Shown here: positions 43,916-53,703 of the stretch, piece by piece | How positions within the stretch are numbered: position 1 is the first letter of the stretch | Layout: every line of letters begins with the position of its first letter | DNA from: Flavobacterium sp. | GTDB lineage: Bacteria > Bacteroidota > Bacteroidia > Flavobacteriales > Flavobacteriaceae | Direction: 5' to 3' | NCBI GenBank assembly: GCA_029946065.1 | Contig: JAQSDU010000020.1 | Coordinates: 354,368 to 418,367, forward strand | DNA: 64,000 bases | Notes under the pieces: generated by a model | What the model saw: only the letters and a program-made list of their open reading frames with translations | Databases searched by the model: none | What the model was told of the DNA's origin: nothing | Position numbers and translations under genes: made by a program

Positions 43916-45187
43916 ATGACTTTCCAAAATTCCCGCGAATTCGCACAACAATTAGACGCTCAAGACGAATTGCGTGCCTACAGAAATGAATTCATCTTTC
44001 CTAAACACAATGGCAAAAACGTAATCTACTTTACCGGAAATTCCCTTGGATTACAACCAAAACGCACCCAAAAGTACGTCGACGATGTCATGAACGATTG
44101 GGCAAATCTCGCCGTAGAAGGCCATTTTTATGCCGAAAAACCTTGGTGGGATTATCATGAAAGATTCGCCAATCCGTTGAGTAAGATCCTTGGTGCAAAA
44201 CCTTCCGAAGTTTCGGTTATGAATACGCTGACAGTAAATCTGCATCTTTTAATGGTGTCGTTTTACAAACCAACCACCCGCTACAAAATCATCTGCGAGG
44301 AAAAAGCATTTCCTTCAGACCAATACATGTTCCAGAGTCAGGTGCAATTCCATGGCTTAGATAAAGAAGATACAATTGTCGAAATCAAACGCCGTGAAGG
44401 CGAACACAATATTCGTTTGGAAGATATTATTTCGAAAATTGAAGAAGTGGGCGATGAGCTGGCGTTAGTCTTAATTGGCGGTGTTAATTATTATACCGGA
44501 CAAGTTTTCGATATGAAAGCTATTACCGAAGCCGGACATAAAGCCGGAGCAAAAGTTGGTTTTGATTTAGCACATGCAGCCGGAAATATCAAACTCGAAC
44601 TTCACGATTGGAATGTGGATTTCGCCGCTTGGTGCAGTTATAAATACATGAATTCCGGACCCGGGAATGCTTCAGGGATTTTCGTTCACGAGAAATTTCA
44701 TAATGATAAAGATTTAGTGCGCTTTGCCGGTTGGTGGGGGCATAACAAAGAACGTCGATTTAAAATGGAGCCCGATTTTGATCCGGTTCACGGTGCCGAT
44801 GGCTGGCAAATTAGCAACCTGCCAATTCTGAGTTTAGCACCTTATTTAGCATCCGTCGAAATGTTTGCAGAAGTAGGCATGGAAAATTTGATTGCAAAAA
44901 GAGACAAAATTACATCATATCTAGAATTCATTTTACATGAAATCGACAAGGAAGTCGATAGCACTTTTGAGATCATTACGCCAACAAATCCAACAGAACG
45001 CGCTTCGCAATTGTCTGTTTTTCTTCATGGAGAAGGCAGAAGTCTTTTTGACTATCTGATGAAAAATGGTGTCATTACCGATTGGAGAGAACCAAACGTA
45101 ATCCGTTTAGCACCGGTTCCTTTGTATTGTTCTTATGAAGATATGTATGAATTTGGTCAAATATTAAAAAAGGGGATTGTGGGATAA
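43916..45187 (+). CDS. kynU: Kynureninase
   Basis: A 423-residue PLP enzyme cleaving kynurenine or 3-hydroxykynurenine to (3-hydroxy)anthranilate and alanine. It has the family's FTGNSLGLQP start, FPSDQYMFQSQ, the PLP lysine in WCSYKYMNSGPG, and GWWGHNKERRFKM. With kmo 2 kb downstream it points to tryptophan breakdown toward 3-hydroxyanthranilate and quinolinate, that is aerobic NAD synthesis. The T9SS gene between them is on the other strand, so the two are not in one operon. Confidence 0.96.
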   Translation: MTFQNSREFAQQLDAQDELRAYRNEFIFPKHNGKNVIYFTGNSLGLQPKRTQKYVDDVMNDWANLAVEGHFYAEKPWWDYHERFANPLSKILGAKPSEVSVMNTLTVNLHLLMVSFYKPTTRYKIICEEKAFPSDQYMFQSQVQFHGLDKEDTIVEIKRREGEHNIRLEDIISKIEEVGDELALVLIGGVNYYTGQVFDMKAITEAGHKAGAKVGFDLAHAAGNIKLELHDWNVDFAAWCSYKYMNSGPGNASGIFVHEKFHNDKDLVRFAGWWGHNKERRFKMEPDFDPVHGADGWQISNLPILSLAPYLASVEMFAEVGMENLIAKRDKITSYLEFILHEIDKEVDSTFEIITPTNPTERASQLSVFLHGEGRSLFDYLMKNGVITDWREPNVIRLAPVPLYCSYEDMYEFGQILKKGIVG

Positions 45188-45210
45188 TTCACAATTTGAA
45201 TTACAGCAAT

Positions 45211-45243
45211 AAAAAAGCCTGACGAAAATTTCATCAGGCTTTT
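45211..45243. terminator. Bidirectional terminator between kynU and the convergent gene
   Basis: AAAAAGCCTGA and TCAGGCTTTTT form a stem usable from both strands between converging genes. Confidence 0.88.
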
Positions 45244-45261
45244 TGCATTTTATAAAGACCT

Positions 45262-46923
45262 TTAGTCTTTAATGATATTGATTGTTTTTACACCATTGTC
45301 TGTAGCAGCTTTAAGAAGATAAGTGCCTTTTGCAAAAGAACTTATGTTGAGTTGTACTAGGTTGTTGCCACCATTGCTGTTAAGAATTTCTTGTCCAAGC
45401 ATGTTGTATATTTTTATGCTACTAATATTTTCCTCAGCCGAAACATTTAAAATATCGTGCGTTGGATTCGGATAGGCTACAAACGAATTTTTTTGGTTGT
45501 CGGCTATGCCAAGCGTCTGATAAGTGATAGTTACAGTCCATGTGTCGCCTAAAACCCTGTTGTAATCCATATTACAATCGCTTGAACCATAAGTTCTCCA
45601 GGCACGAAGTTCAAATTGCACATCGCCTGTCAAACCGTTGGCAATGTCAAGACCTTCACGAGAATAACTGTAGGTTCCTGTGCTGCCTCCAACACCGGCA
45701 GTAATTTCAGATTCGGCTACTCCCGAAGTGTTGCATATCAAGAGCGAACGTTGCTCCGACATCCATCCATTGCTTGCAGTCTGCATTTGATAGGATGTCG
45801 CGGTTGACACAATCTGATAACCTACCGGAACACTAACTGTTAGAAAGCCTGGACATGAATTTTCAGAATCGACTGTGACCGTACTTGAAGAATATAAGGT
45901 TGAAATATCACCCTCGTTATATGGAAAAGGCAACTGCCCTGTGGTAAAAGTAACCAATGTCCATTCGCCTTTGCTGCTTGCACTGCAGTTGGATCTGATC
46001 CAGAAATAATATTGTTGCCCGGTCGCTAAACTAGATAATGTTACAGTTGTTGCAGAAGCCGGTAATGTGCCTGTTGGTGTTTGTGATTCAGATGGTGTTG
46101 TCGAATCGGTTGAATAATAATAATCGTAACCAACACCAGGCGTAATAACTGCCGATGTCCAGCTTATGGTGCCGCCATTAGCTGTTGATGCTGCTTCTAA
46201 CCCAGACGGAGAAGGGCAAGAAGGCAATATTTTTGCACTTACACCCATAATATTTATAACGCCTTCAGCAATTGAAGTTTTGTAAACATAAACACTACTG
46301 ACTGTTTTTGCTTGATTTTCAGGCAAAATGGCAATGGTCAATTGATAAAGACGCGGGTTGCCGAATGGATTTTCAACAATGTCATTTTCGCGGTTCACCC
46401 GGCCAAATCCTGAAGTAATGACGGGAAGTAAATTACTGTAAAACCAATCTGGAACAACACTATCGACGATTTCCTGGGTAGAATTGTCGGAAAAATAAAT
46501 AAGCCCCGAAAAAGTTGCCTGTCCGCTTCCGCTGGAAACCATAAAGTATAAATCGGTCGCGGTTACCGCATTGGCAAAAGTCAAAGTGCCTTCATCGCCC
46601 TGTTCGTGCAATTGAAGGGAATTGTTTTCATAAAAAGGAGCCATTTGATAGGTGAGTCCGCTTGTAGCGCCACTTTCGAAATATCCTGAAGTAGGCAGCC
46701 CAAAATCATTAGTTGGAGACGATTCAGTTGCCTGATAATCATTAGACAGGAAGTTAAAATTGGCATTGTCAACTGCCGAAGATGTTGACGCAGCAGCAGG
46801 ATTCAATCCGTCGGCTATAACATCTGCATTGTAGCCAGAACTAACCTGAAGCGGCGTGTATTCTTGTGCTTGAACTGCAAATGTGAAAAATAATACAGAA
46901 AAAGAAAGTAATGTTTTTTTCAT
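45262..46923 (-). CDS. T9SS-secreted protein with fibronectin type III domain
   Basis: A 553-residue protein with a signal peptide (MKKTLLSFSVLFFTFAVQA). The first 240 residues are a beta-rich domain with no recognised family (ATDLYFMVSSGSGQATF). A fibronectin type III module follows (about 245-335, GTISWTSAVITPGVGYDYYY and YYFWIRSNCS). Then comes a Ser/Thr-rich beta domain, and a T9SS sorting tail (SFVAYPNPTHDILNVS to TINIIKD). No catalytic site was seen. An adhesive or structural surface role is likely. The 260-bp spacer before it is AT-rich without other features except the kmo promoter box. Confidence 0.85.
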   Translation of the reverse strand: MKKTLLSFSVLFFTFAVQAQEYTPLQVSSGYNADVIADGLNPAAASTSSAVDNANFNFLSNDYQATESSPTNDFGLPTSGYFESGATSGLTYQMAPFYENNSLQLHEQGDEGTLTFANAVTATDLYFMVSSGSGQATFSGLIYFSDNSTQEIVDSVVPDWFYSNLLPVITSGFGRVNRENDIVENPFGNPRLYQLTIAILPENQAKTVSSVYVYKTSIAEGVINIMGVSAKILPSCPSPSGLEAASTANGGTISWTSAVITPGVGYDYYYSTDSTTPSESQTPTGTLPASATTVTLSSLATGQQYYFWIRSNCSASSKGEWTLVTFTTGQLPFPYNEGDISTLYSSSTVTVDSENSCPGFLTVSVPVGYQIVSTATSYQMQTASNGWMSEQRSLLICNTSGVAESEITAGVGGSTGTYSYSREGLDIANGLTGDVQFELRAWRTYGSSDCNMDYNRVLGDTWTVTITYQTLGIADNQKNSFVAYPNPTHDILNVSAEENISSIKIYNMLGQEILNSNGGNNLVQLNISSFAKGTYLLKAATDNGVKTINIIKD

Positions 46924-47150
46924 TGAATTGGTTTTAATATTAGTTATGAGTTTTATTTGGTTAAATATTGTTATAAAATTAATTTTTTTTTCACTAGAAT
47001 TGACGAATTGCTGTATTTTTCACGAATTAATACAATTATGTGTTTGTTTTTACGATATGTCTATTTTTATGAAAAATAAAAACAATTTCTGCATAATGTT
47101 CTATTGTCAAAATTTTATGTCATTAAAAAGGTCAAGCCATATTTATTCTT

Positions 47151-47158
47151 TAATTTTG
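47151..47158 (+). promoter_or_regulatory. Candidate -7 box of kmo (TAATTTTG)
   Basis: A perfect TAnnTTTG match 25 bases before the kmo ATG. A -33 TTG at normal distance is not seen. Confidence 0.5.
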
Positions 47159-47183
47159 CAGTAAAATAGTTTATTCTATCTTA

Positions 47184-48524
47184 ATGCAGAAATCACAAAA
47201 AATTGCTATTGTAGGCTCCGGTTTAGTCGGCTCACTTCTGGCAATTTACCTCAAAAAAGCAGGTCATACAGTTCATGTTTTTGACAGAAGCCCCGATATC
47301 CGTCTGATTAATTTTTCCGGACGGTCTATTAATTTGGCCATGTCGCACCGCGGTTGGAAAGCGCTTGACGGCGTTGGAATAGGAGATGAGGTGCGCAAAA
47401 TCGCCATTCCAATGGACAAGCGCGCCATTCATATAAAAGACAAAATCAACTTTCAGCATTACGGCAAAGAAGGCGAAAGCATTTATTCGATTTCACGCGG
47501 CACTTTAAACCGCAAGATGATTGATTTGGCTGAAGCTACTGGAGTCGAATTTTTCTTCGAACAAAGGATCTGGGATGTCACGCTTGTTACTGCCACTTTG
47601 CATATTGGTGAAACGGAACGTGGCGAATGGCAGGATTTGAAATACGATATGGTTTTTGGTGCTGATGGTGCATTTTCAAGAATTCGCCACAGGATGCAAC
47701 GGCAAAGCATGTTCAATTATTCACAAGAATTTTTGAATACAGGTTATAAAGAACTCAATATTCCCGCCAATGCTGATGGTAGTCACAAACTAGACAAAAA
47801 TTCTTTTCACATTTGGCCACGCGGTTCTTATATGCTAATTGCGCTGCCGAATTTGGATGGCAGTTTTACGTGTACTTTATTCATGCCATTTGAAGGTGAA
47901 AATTCATTTGCTTCGCTCAAAGAAAGAAAAGACGTAGAAGCTTTCTTCGAAAAAAATCTTCCTGATACAATTGATGTGATTCCGAAACTTGCAGAAGATT
48001 TTTTCAATAACCCAACAAGCACGCTGGTTACTATGAAATGTTTTCCGTGGACTTATGAAGATAAAATTGCCCTGATTGGCGACGCTTGTCATGCCATAGT
48101 GCCTTTTTACGGTCAAGGAATGAATGCCGGTTTTGAAGATATCTCTGTTTTGTATGAGATGATCGAAAAATATGACAACGATTGGATAACGATTTTTTCC
48201 GAATATGAAAAATCTCGAAAACCCAATGCCGATGCGATTGCGGAATTGTCTTATCGCAATTTTATGGAAATGAGCACGAAAACAGCCGACGAAAAATTCC
48301 TGTTGCAAAAGAAAATAGAAAAACGTTTTTCAGACAAATATCCAGATAAATGGCTGCCGATGTATAGCCGTGTTACCTTCAGTCACAACCCTTACACGGA
48401 AGCACTTGCGATTGGTGACCAGCAAAATGCCCTTATGGATGAAATTATGAAAATGGAAAACATCGAGCAGATTTGGGATAGTGAACTTGTAGAAAATAAA
48501 ATACTTGAGTTGTTGTCGAAGTAA
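47184..48524 (+). CDS. kmo: Kynurenine 3-monooxygenase
   Basis: A 446-residue FAD-dependent aromatic hydroxylase turning kynurenine into 3-hydroxykynurenine. The FAD-binding GSGLVGSLLA is at residues 11-20, RSINLAMSHRGWKAL follows, and the second FAD motif is GDACHAIVPFYGQGMNAGFED. It has the length and C-terminal hydrophobic region of bacterial KMO. Together with kynU it supplies 3-hydroxyanthranilate. It is probably transcribed alone. Confidence 0.95.
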   Translation: MQKSQKIAIVGSGLVGSLLAIYLKKAGHTVHVFDRSPDIRLINFSGRSINLAMSHRGWKALDGVGIGDEVRKIAIPMDKRAIHIKDKINFQHYGKEGESIYSISRGTLNRKMIDLAEATGVEFFFEQRIWDVTLVTATLHIGETERGEWQDLKYDMVFGADGAFSRIRHRMQRQSMFNYSQEFLNTGYKELNIPANADGSHKLDKNSFHIWPRGSYMLIALPNLDGSFTCTLFMPFEGENSFASLKERKDVEAFFEKNLPDTIDVIPKLAEDFFNNPTSTLVTMKCFPWTYEDKIALIGDACHAIVPFYGQGMNAGFEDISVLYEMIEKYDNDWITIFSEYEKSRKPNADAIAELSYRNFMEMSTKTADEKFLLQKKIEKRFSDKYPDKWLPMYSRVTFSHNPYTEALAIGDQQNALMDEIMKMENIEQIWDSELVENKILELLSK

Positions 48525-48534
48525 AAAAATCACT

Positions 48535-48561
48535 ACAAAAGTTACAAAAGGCACAAAAGAT
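48535..48561. repeat. Three tandem 9-bp units and hairpin after kmo
   Basis: ACAAAAGTT, ACAAAAGGC and ACAAAAGAT are contiguous. AAAAGGCAC in the array also pairs with GTGCCTTTT at 48571-48579, so the array forms part of a possible kmo terminator. Confidence 0.7.
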
Positions 48562-48648
48562 TCAACTTATGTGCCTTTTGTATTCAGTTAAGACTTTGTG
48601 TCTTTTGCGGTAAAAAAAATTCTCGTAGTGAAAACCTCTGAAATAAGC

Positions 48649-49911
48649 TTATTTTATTTTCCGTAATGCCGGTTTCAAAATCACCCTCAACGTACTGTCA
48701 TTGCTAAAATAACTGAACATCCAATCGATAAAAATGCTGACTTTGTTTTTGATACTTAAAATGAGCAACAAATGAACAAGCATCCAAGTCAGCCACGCCA
48801 ATCTTCCCTGAAAACTGAAATTAGGCAAATCAACAACTGCTTTTCGTTTTCCGACAGTTGCCATTGAACCTTTGTCGTGGTATTCAAATTCCGTTTCTGG
48901 TTTGTTTTTTAATCTCAAATTAAAATTTTTGGCAAGTACTTTCGCTTGTTCATTGGCAACGGCGGCAAGCTGCGGATGACCATTTAGATATTTTGGTGTA
49001 ACCATCGAACAGATGTCGCCAATGGCATAAACATCATCGATATTTATTATTTTGTTAAATCGGTTGACCATAATCCTGTTGCCGCGTGTTATGTTTTCGG
49101 TCGGAATGCCTTCTAAAATATTGCCCGTTATTCCGGCTGCCCAAATAACATTCCGGGCTTCTAGAGTTTCGCCCGTTTCAAGTGTCACCGTTTTTCCGTC
49201 ATATGCGCTTACGGCAGTGTCGGTGCGTACATCTACGCCCATTTTTTCCAAATATTGCCGCGAAACTCGCCTCGAATCTTCACTCATGGGTTTAAGCAAA
49301 TAGGGAGAGCCTTCGATGAGGTGTATTTTAAGCGCCGTAAAATCCTTTTCTGGAAAATCTTTCGGAAGTACGTTGGTTTTCATTTCAGACAACGCACCCG
49401 CAAGTTCAACGCCAGTCGGTCCACCGCCAACGATAACAAAATTCATCAGTGCGGGCATTTCCTCAGGTGTTGCAATCAGTGTGTCTTCAAAGGTCTGCAG
49501 AATACGGTTGCGCAATTGTATGGCTTCGGGAACAGATTTCATCGGAAAAGCGTGTTGTTCAATTTCAGTATTCCCAAAATAATTGGTTGTACAGCCAAAA
49601 GCGATCACGAGATAATCGTATTCAAAATCAGCGATTGATGTTTTAAGGATTTTATTTTGGGTATCGACGTTTTTTACATCGGCAATCCTAATCCTGATAT
49701 TTTTAGAGTGCTGAAAAACTTTGCGCAAAGGAAACGCAATACTGGCAGGTTCAAGTCTAGCGGTTGCTACTTGGTACATCAAAGGCTGGAACTGATGGTA
49801 ATTGTTTCGGTCGATTAACAATACGTCATAATCGGTATTTTCAAGATGTCTTGCGAGTGTCAATCCGGCAAAACCGGCGCCAACAATGACGATGCGTTTC
49901 TGAGTTTCCAT
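48649..49911 (-). CDS. ndh: Type II NADH dehydrogenase
   Basis: A 420-residue non-proton-pumping NADH:quinone oxidoreductase of the inner membrane. It has an FAD-binding GAGFAGLTLARHLE at the N-terminus, the NADH-binding VGGGPTGVELAGALSE in the middle, and YAIGDIC. A C-terminal hydrophobic/amphipathic region (about 375-415) anchors it to the membrane, as in family members. Single gene, transcribed toward kmo. Confidence 0.92.
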   Translation of the reverse strand: METQKRIVIVGAGFAGLTLARHLENTDYDVLLIDRNNYHQFQPLMYQVATARLEPASIAFPLRKVFQHSKNIRIRIADVKNVDTQNKILKTSIADFEYDYLVIAFGCTTNYFGNTEIEQHAFPMKSVPEAIQLRNRILQTFEDTLIATPEEMPALMNFVIVGGGPTGVELAGALSEMKTNVLPKDFPEKDFTALKIHLIEGSPYLLKPMSEDSRRVSRQYLEKMGVDVRTDTAVSAYDGKTVTLETGETLEARNVIWAAGITGNILEGIPTENITRGNRIMVNRFNKIINIDDVYAIGDICSMVTPKYLNGHPQLAAVANEQAKVLAKNFNLRLKNKPETEFEYHDKGSMATVGKRKAVVDLPNFSFQGRLAWLTWMLVHLLLILSIKNKVSIFIDWMFSYFSNDSTLRVILKPALRKIK

Positions 49912-50002
49912 ACAAATAAATTAGTATATAAATTTACGTATTTTAACAATGGCTATTGCTGTTACTTAACGTTTTGTAAAGAAAAAACGGGCAACTTAAA
50001 AT

Positions 50003-50371
50003 TTATTTCTTAAAAATAAAATAAACCGCCAAGACCAGAAATACCATCCCGATGGCGTGGTTCCATTTTAAAGTTTCATTCTTAAAGAATAGCATCGAAA
50101 AAATAACGAAAATGACAAGTGTGATCACTTCTTGTATCACTTTTAATTGCAGTAACGAAAAAGGGCCGCCGTTGCCATCATAGCCGATTTTATTGGCGGG
50201 CACCTGAAAGCAATATTCAAAAAGTGCCAATCCCCAACTGATTAAAACGATGGTGATGAGCCCGGCATTTTCAAACCACTTCAATTCCTTGAATTTTAAA
50301 TGTCCGTACCAAGCTAAAGTCATAAAAATGTTTGATAAAATCAGCAGCCCTATAGTAATGTATCCTTTCAT
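50003..50371 (-). CDS. DUF486/DMT family small membrane protein
   Basis: A 122-residue protein with four hydrophobic helices, fitting the DUF486 branch of the drug/metabolite transporter superfamily. Conserved features include MTLAWYGHLKF, ISWGLALFEYCFQVPANKIG, and FSLLQLKVIQE. The transported substrate is unknown. It is preceded by a TATATTTG box on its own strand. Confidence 0.85.
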   Translation of the reverse strand: MKGYITIGLLILSNIFMTLAWYGHLKFKELKWFENAGLITIVLISWGLALFEYCFQVPANKIGYDGNGGPFSLLQLKVIQEVITLVIFVIFSMLFFKNETLKWNHAIGMVFLVLAVYFIFKK

Positions 50372-50401
50372 AGGTTTTGATATGAGAAATTTGTAACTTC
50401 A

Positions 50402-50409
50402 CAAATATA
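50402..50409 (-). promoter_or_regulatory. Candidate -7 box of the DUF486 gene (TATATTTG)
   Basis: A perfect TAnnTTTG match on the minus strand 30 bases before the ATG. CAAA at 50422-50425 gives a TTTG, but the spacing is only 12 bases. Confidence 0.45.
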
Positions 50410-50808
50410 ACACTGTTTAGACAAAAAGGTAAAAAGGAAATGGAAGTTCAATAGGGTTCAATGTAAATTTAAGGTTACGGTATAATAAATTTAACAAGAA
50501 TGAAGTTATTAAAATATAACGATATCGTGGTTATTGGATTAACAACGAAATTAGCAATTCTCTTTTTCAAATTGTAGATAATTTAAAAAATTAAACCTAT
50601 TATATATTATTATTGAACAGATGCCTCAGATATTGATAATACTGACTTTTTAACGCTTTCAAAATTTCTTGTTAATAATGAATAAAAAGTTAAAATATAT
50701 TTTTTTATATGCGCTAAAAATTTAAATTTGTCGTTCTGATAAAAAAATATTTTAAATATTCTGACTATTAAAACTTTTAAAATTTAAAAAAAACTAAAAT
50801 TTAAAAAA
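50410..50808. other. Long AT-rich spacer upstream of exbB
   Basis: About 400 bases of very AT-rich DNA without a credible gene. No hairpin of note is seen. Its base composition is far more AT-rich than the rest of the window, in keeping with a promoter region for the divergent DUF486 and exbB genes. Confidence 0.6.
50723..50730 (+). promoter_or_regulatory. Candidate -7 box of the exbB operon (TAAATTTG)
   Basis: A TAnnTTTG match 78 bases before exbB. The -33 region is T-rich without a TTG. Confidence 0.4.
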
Positions 50809-51669
50809 ATGGCAAATGCATCAAACGCTAGTGTAGCGAAGAAAGAAAGTGGTTCAAATGGTGGTAACTTATTCACTGGACTTGTAATTGTATCCTGTAT
50901 TGTTATTGGTATTATTATCTGGAAATTCCTGATGGGAGCACCGTCAAATTTCGAAAATGAAAAAGCAATGATTGATTCTGGTGCTGAAGCGGGTCATCCA
51001 AACCCAGGAAACTACCTTGCAATGGTTTACAAAGGTGGAAAAATCGTACCAGTTTTGATGGGATTACTTTTAATGGTGGTTGTTTTCTCTATCGAGCGTT
51101 TCTTCGTAATTTCTAAAGCGGCAGGAACAGGAAGTCTTGACAGATTCATGAAAAATGTTCAAGCTAGCATTCACAGTGGTAACATCGATGGTGCAATTGC
51201 TGATTGCGACAAACAAAAAGGCTCTGTTGCTAATGCAATCAAAGCAGCTTTGATTAAATACAATGAAGTGAAAAAAGAAGGTTTTGACAGCGAAGCTGCT
51301 GCTGAAACAATCCAAAAAGAAATTGAAGAAGCTACTTCATTGGAAATGCCAATGTTAGAGAAAAACCTTACAGTACTTTCTACATTAGTATCTTTAGGTA
51401 CACTTGCAGGTTTGTTAGGAACGGTAATGGGGATGATTACTGCGTTTGGTGCGTTAGCGACTTCAGGAACTCCTGATCAAGCTGCATTGGCAAATGGTAT
51501 CTCGGAAGCACTTATCAATACGGCTACAGGTATCTCTACTTCTGCTTTAGCGATCATTATGTACAACTTCTTTACTTCTAAAATCGATACGCTTACCTAT
51601 TCAATCGATGAGGCGGGTTCTACAATTGTAGGCACATACAGAAGATCTAGAGGAAGTTTAAAAGGTTAA
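50809..51669 (+). CDS. exbB: ExbB/TolQ/MotA-type proton channel protein
   Basis: A 286-residue inner-membrane protein. It has an N-terminal hydrophobic helix (about 22-42), one at about 80-100 (VLMGLLLMVVVFSIERFF) and two more at about 180-215 and 232-255 (LVSLGTLAGLLGTVMGMITA, TGISTSALAIIMYNFF), as in ExbB. With ExbD it uses the proton motive force to energise TonB. First gene of a conserved Bacteroidetes cluster. The extra N-terminal helix and loop are typical for this group. Confidence 0.93.
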   Translation: MANASNASVAKKESGSNGGNLFTGLVIVSCIVIGIIIWKFLMGAPSNFENEKAMIDSGAEAGHPNPGNYLAMVYKGGKIVPVLMGLLLMVVVFSIERFFVISKAAGTGSLDRFMKNVQASIHSGNIDGAIADCDKQKGSVANAIKAALIKYNEVKKEGFDSEAAAETIQKEIEEATSLEMPMLEKNLTVLSTLVSLGTLAGLLGTVMGMITAFGALATSGTPDQAALANGISEALINTATGISTSALAIIMYNFFTSKIDTLTYSIDEAGSTIVGTYRRSRGSLKG

Positions 51670-51722
51670 TAACAAAATAATTTCTAGAAGTTTTACTTCT
51701 TGTAAATATTAAAAAATAACAA

Positions 51723-52340
51723 ATGGCTAAAGTAAAAATGTCCAAAAAAATGACCGCGATCGATATGACCGCGATGTGTGATGTTGCTTTCCTTTTGCTG
51801 ACTTTCTTTATCTTAACGGCGACCGCTAAACAACCGGAACCATTGCCTGTAGATACGCCAAGTTCAACAGTACAGACAAAATTACCTGATACTGATTTGG
51901 CAATGATTACGATAGGAGATAGTGGCAAAGTATTTTTCGGGGTGAAATCTCCAGATGTAAGAAGAAAGACGCTCGATATAATTTCTGCTAAATACAATAT
52001 CACTTTTTCTGCAAAAGAGAGAAACGATTTTGGTTTTGTAGATGAGTTCGGCGTTCCTGTAAATCAGATAAGAACTTTGCTCACTTTGAAGAATGCTGAT
52101 AGAAACCGTAAAGGTGTTCAAAAAGGTATTCCACATGATTCAATTGATAATCAATTGGCTGAATGGGTTCGTGCTGCAAGAAATGCGAATGCTGAGGTTA
52201 ATGAAAAGCAACTCAACTTTGCAATCAAAGGCGATATGAAAGAACAGTATCCGCAAATCAAAAAAGTGATGGATATTTTGATGAAACAAGAAGTAAACAA
52301 ATTCAATTTGGTTACGGGATTAAGAGGTGATAATTTTTAA
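51723..52340 (+). CDS. exbD: ExbD biopolymer transport protein, first copy
   Basis: A 205-residue protein with one N-terminal membrane helix containing the functionally essential Asp in MTAMCDVAFLLLTFFIL, and a periplasmic domain. The periplasmic part is longer than in E. coli ExbD (141 residues). It partners with ExbB. A second, different exbD follows after 16 bases. Confidence 0.93.
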   Translation: MAKVKMSKKMTAIDMTAMCDVAFLLLTFFILTATAKQPEPLPVDTPSSTVQTKLPDTDLAMITIGDSGKVFFGVKSPDVRRKTLDIISAKYNITFSAKERNDFGFVDEFGVPVNQIRTLLTLKNADRNRKGVQKGIPHDSIDNQLAEWVRAARNANAEVNEKQLNFAIKGDMKEQYPQIKKVMDILMKQEVNKFNLVTGLRGDNF

Positions 52341-52356
52341 TTAAAAAATATATAAA

Positions 52357-52887
52357 ATGGCTGAATTAAATACCGGCGACAGTGGTGGTAAAGGCGGCAA
52401 AGTAAGAAGTAAAAAGCAAAACTCTAAAGTTGACTTAACAGCGATGGTTGATCTTGCGTTTTTATTGATTACGTTTTTCATGTTGACCACATCATTGTCT
52501 AAACCACAATCGATGGATTTGGGTATGCCAAAAGATGTTCCGGATAAGGAGCAAACTCCTATTGCTCAGGAAAGAACGATGTCAGTTTTGTTAGGACCCG
52601 ATAATCAGTTAAAAATTTATATGGGTAAATTTGACGAGCCAATTGAAAAGCCTAAAGATGTTGTCTATGGTAAAAATGGTATCCGTAAAGATATTATTGC
52701 TAAATTGAAATCGGTTCCTGAATACATGGGTGATCCTAAAAAAGGTTTAATTGTATTAATTAAACCAGGTAAAAAATCTAATTATAAGAATTTGGTTGAT
52801 ATTCTTGATGAAATGGCAATTAACAAGGTTCAAGTATATGCCATAGTTGATATTACCAAAGAGGAAGAAAAATTGTTTGATAAGTAA
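52357..52887 (+). CDS. exbD: ExbD biopolymer transport protein, second copy
   Basis: A 176-residue paralog with the same N-terminal helix (VDLTAMVDLAFLLITFFML) and Asp. Its periplasmic domain differs clearly from that of the first copy. Two dissimilar ExbD subunits next to one ExbB is the usual arrangement in Bacteroidetes and may give a mixed complex. Confidence 0.93.
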   Translation: MAELNTGDSGGKGGKVRSKKQNSKVDLTAMVDLAFLLITFFMLTTSLSKPQSMDLGMPKDVPDKEQTPIAQERTMSVLLGPDNQLKIYMGKFDEPIEKPKDVVYGKNGIRKDIIAKLKSVPEYMGDPKKGLIVLIKPGKKSNYKNLVDILDEMAINKVQVYAIVDITKEEEKLFDK

Positions 52888-52914
52888 TTCACTTAACAAC
52901 ATAAAACAGATATT

Positions 52915-53703
52915 ATGAAATTAGATATATACAAACAAAAATGGATTGATATGGTTTTTGAAGGCCGTAACAAAAGTTATGGTGCTTATGAACTTCGTAA
53001 ACAAAATCCTAAGACTACGATGATTGCATTAGCTATTGGTGCTCTAGCATTTTTATCATTAATGGCTTTACCGCTGATCAACTGGTCAGGTTTAAATAAA
53101 GAAGAAGAAAAAGTAACGATGGTGGACATGTCAAAATTGGCGCCACCACCGCCACCAGATAAGCCACTAATTCCACCACCACCACCACCACCACCAGCAC
53201 CGAAAATTGATGAAGTAAAATTCGTTAAGCCTAAACTAGTTAAAAAAGAAGAGGTTGTTGAGGAAATCAAAACAATTGAAGAACTAAAAGACAAAAATGT
53301 TGGGGTAAAAGATGTTGAAGGACGTGATGATGGAAGAATCGTAATCGAAGAACCATCAGGCGAAGGACCTGCAGATGCTAAAATCGTAGATGATAATACC
53401 ATTTATAATGCAGTAGAAGTAAGGCCCGATTTCCCTGGGGGAATTGCTAAGTTTTATGCCTATGTGCAAAAAAACTTCAGAACACCAGATGAAGAAGTTA
53501 AAGGTAAAGTTATCGTTCAGTTCGTTGTAGAAAAAGACGGATCGCTTACAGATATCAAAGTCGTTAGAGATTTGGGTTACGGTACAGGAGCAGAAGCCAT
53601 TAGGGTTTTAAAAAGTGCACCTAAATGGAAACCTGGAATTCAAAATGGCCGCCCGGTTAGGGTTTTGTTTTCATTACCAATCTCGATTCAATCAGGCGGA
53701 TAA
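52915..53703 (+). CDS. tonB: TonB energy transducer
   Basis: A 262-residue protein. The N-terminal cytoplasmic end is followed by a membrane helix at about 37-54. Then comes a proline-rich spacer containing PPPPPDKPLIPPPPPPPPAP, an acidic/Lys-rich linker (KEEVVEEIKTIEELKD), and a C-terminal TonB domain (about 172-262, RPDFPGGIAKFYAYV, VRDLGYGTGAEAIRVL). It transmits energy from ExbB/ExbD to outer-membrane receptors such as the one at 10480. Its stop codon overlaps the next ATG by one base. Confidence 0.95.
   Translation: MKLDIYKQKWIDMVFEGRNKSYGAYELRKQNPKTTMIALAIGALAFLSLMALPLINWSGLNKEEEKVTMVDMSKLAPPPPPDKPLIPPPPPPPPAPKIDEVKFVKPKLVKKEEVVEEIKTIEELKDKNVGVKDVEGRDDGRIVIEEPSGEGPADAKIVDDNTIYNAVEVRPDFPGGIAKFYAYVQKNFRTPDEEVKGKVIVQFVVEKDGSLTDIKVVRDLGYGTGAEAIRVLKSAPKWKPGIQNGRPVRVLFSLPISIQSGG

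Noticed and set aside
43798..43989. 63-codon open frame before kynU
   Set aside because: It lies across a palindromic element and an 8-bp repeat and overlaps the kynU start; no protein-like pattern.
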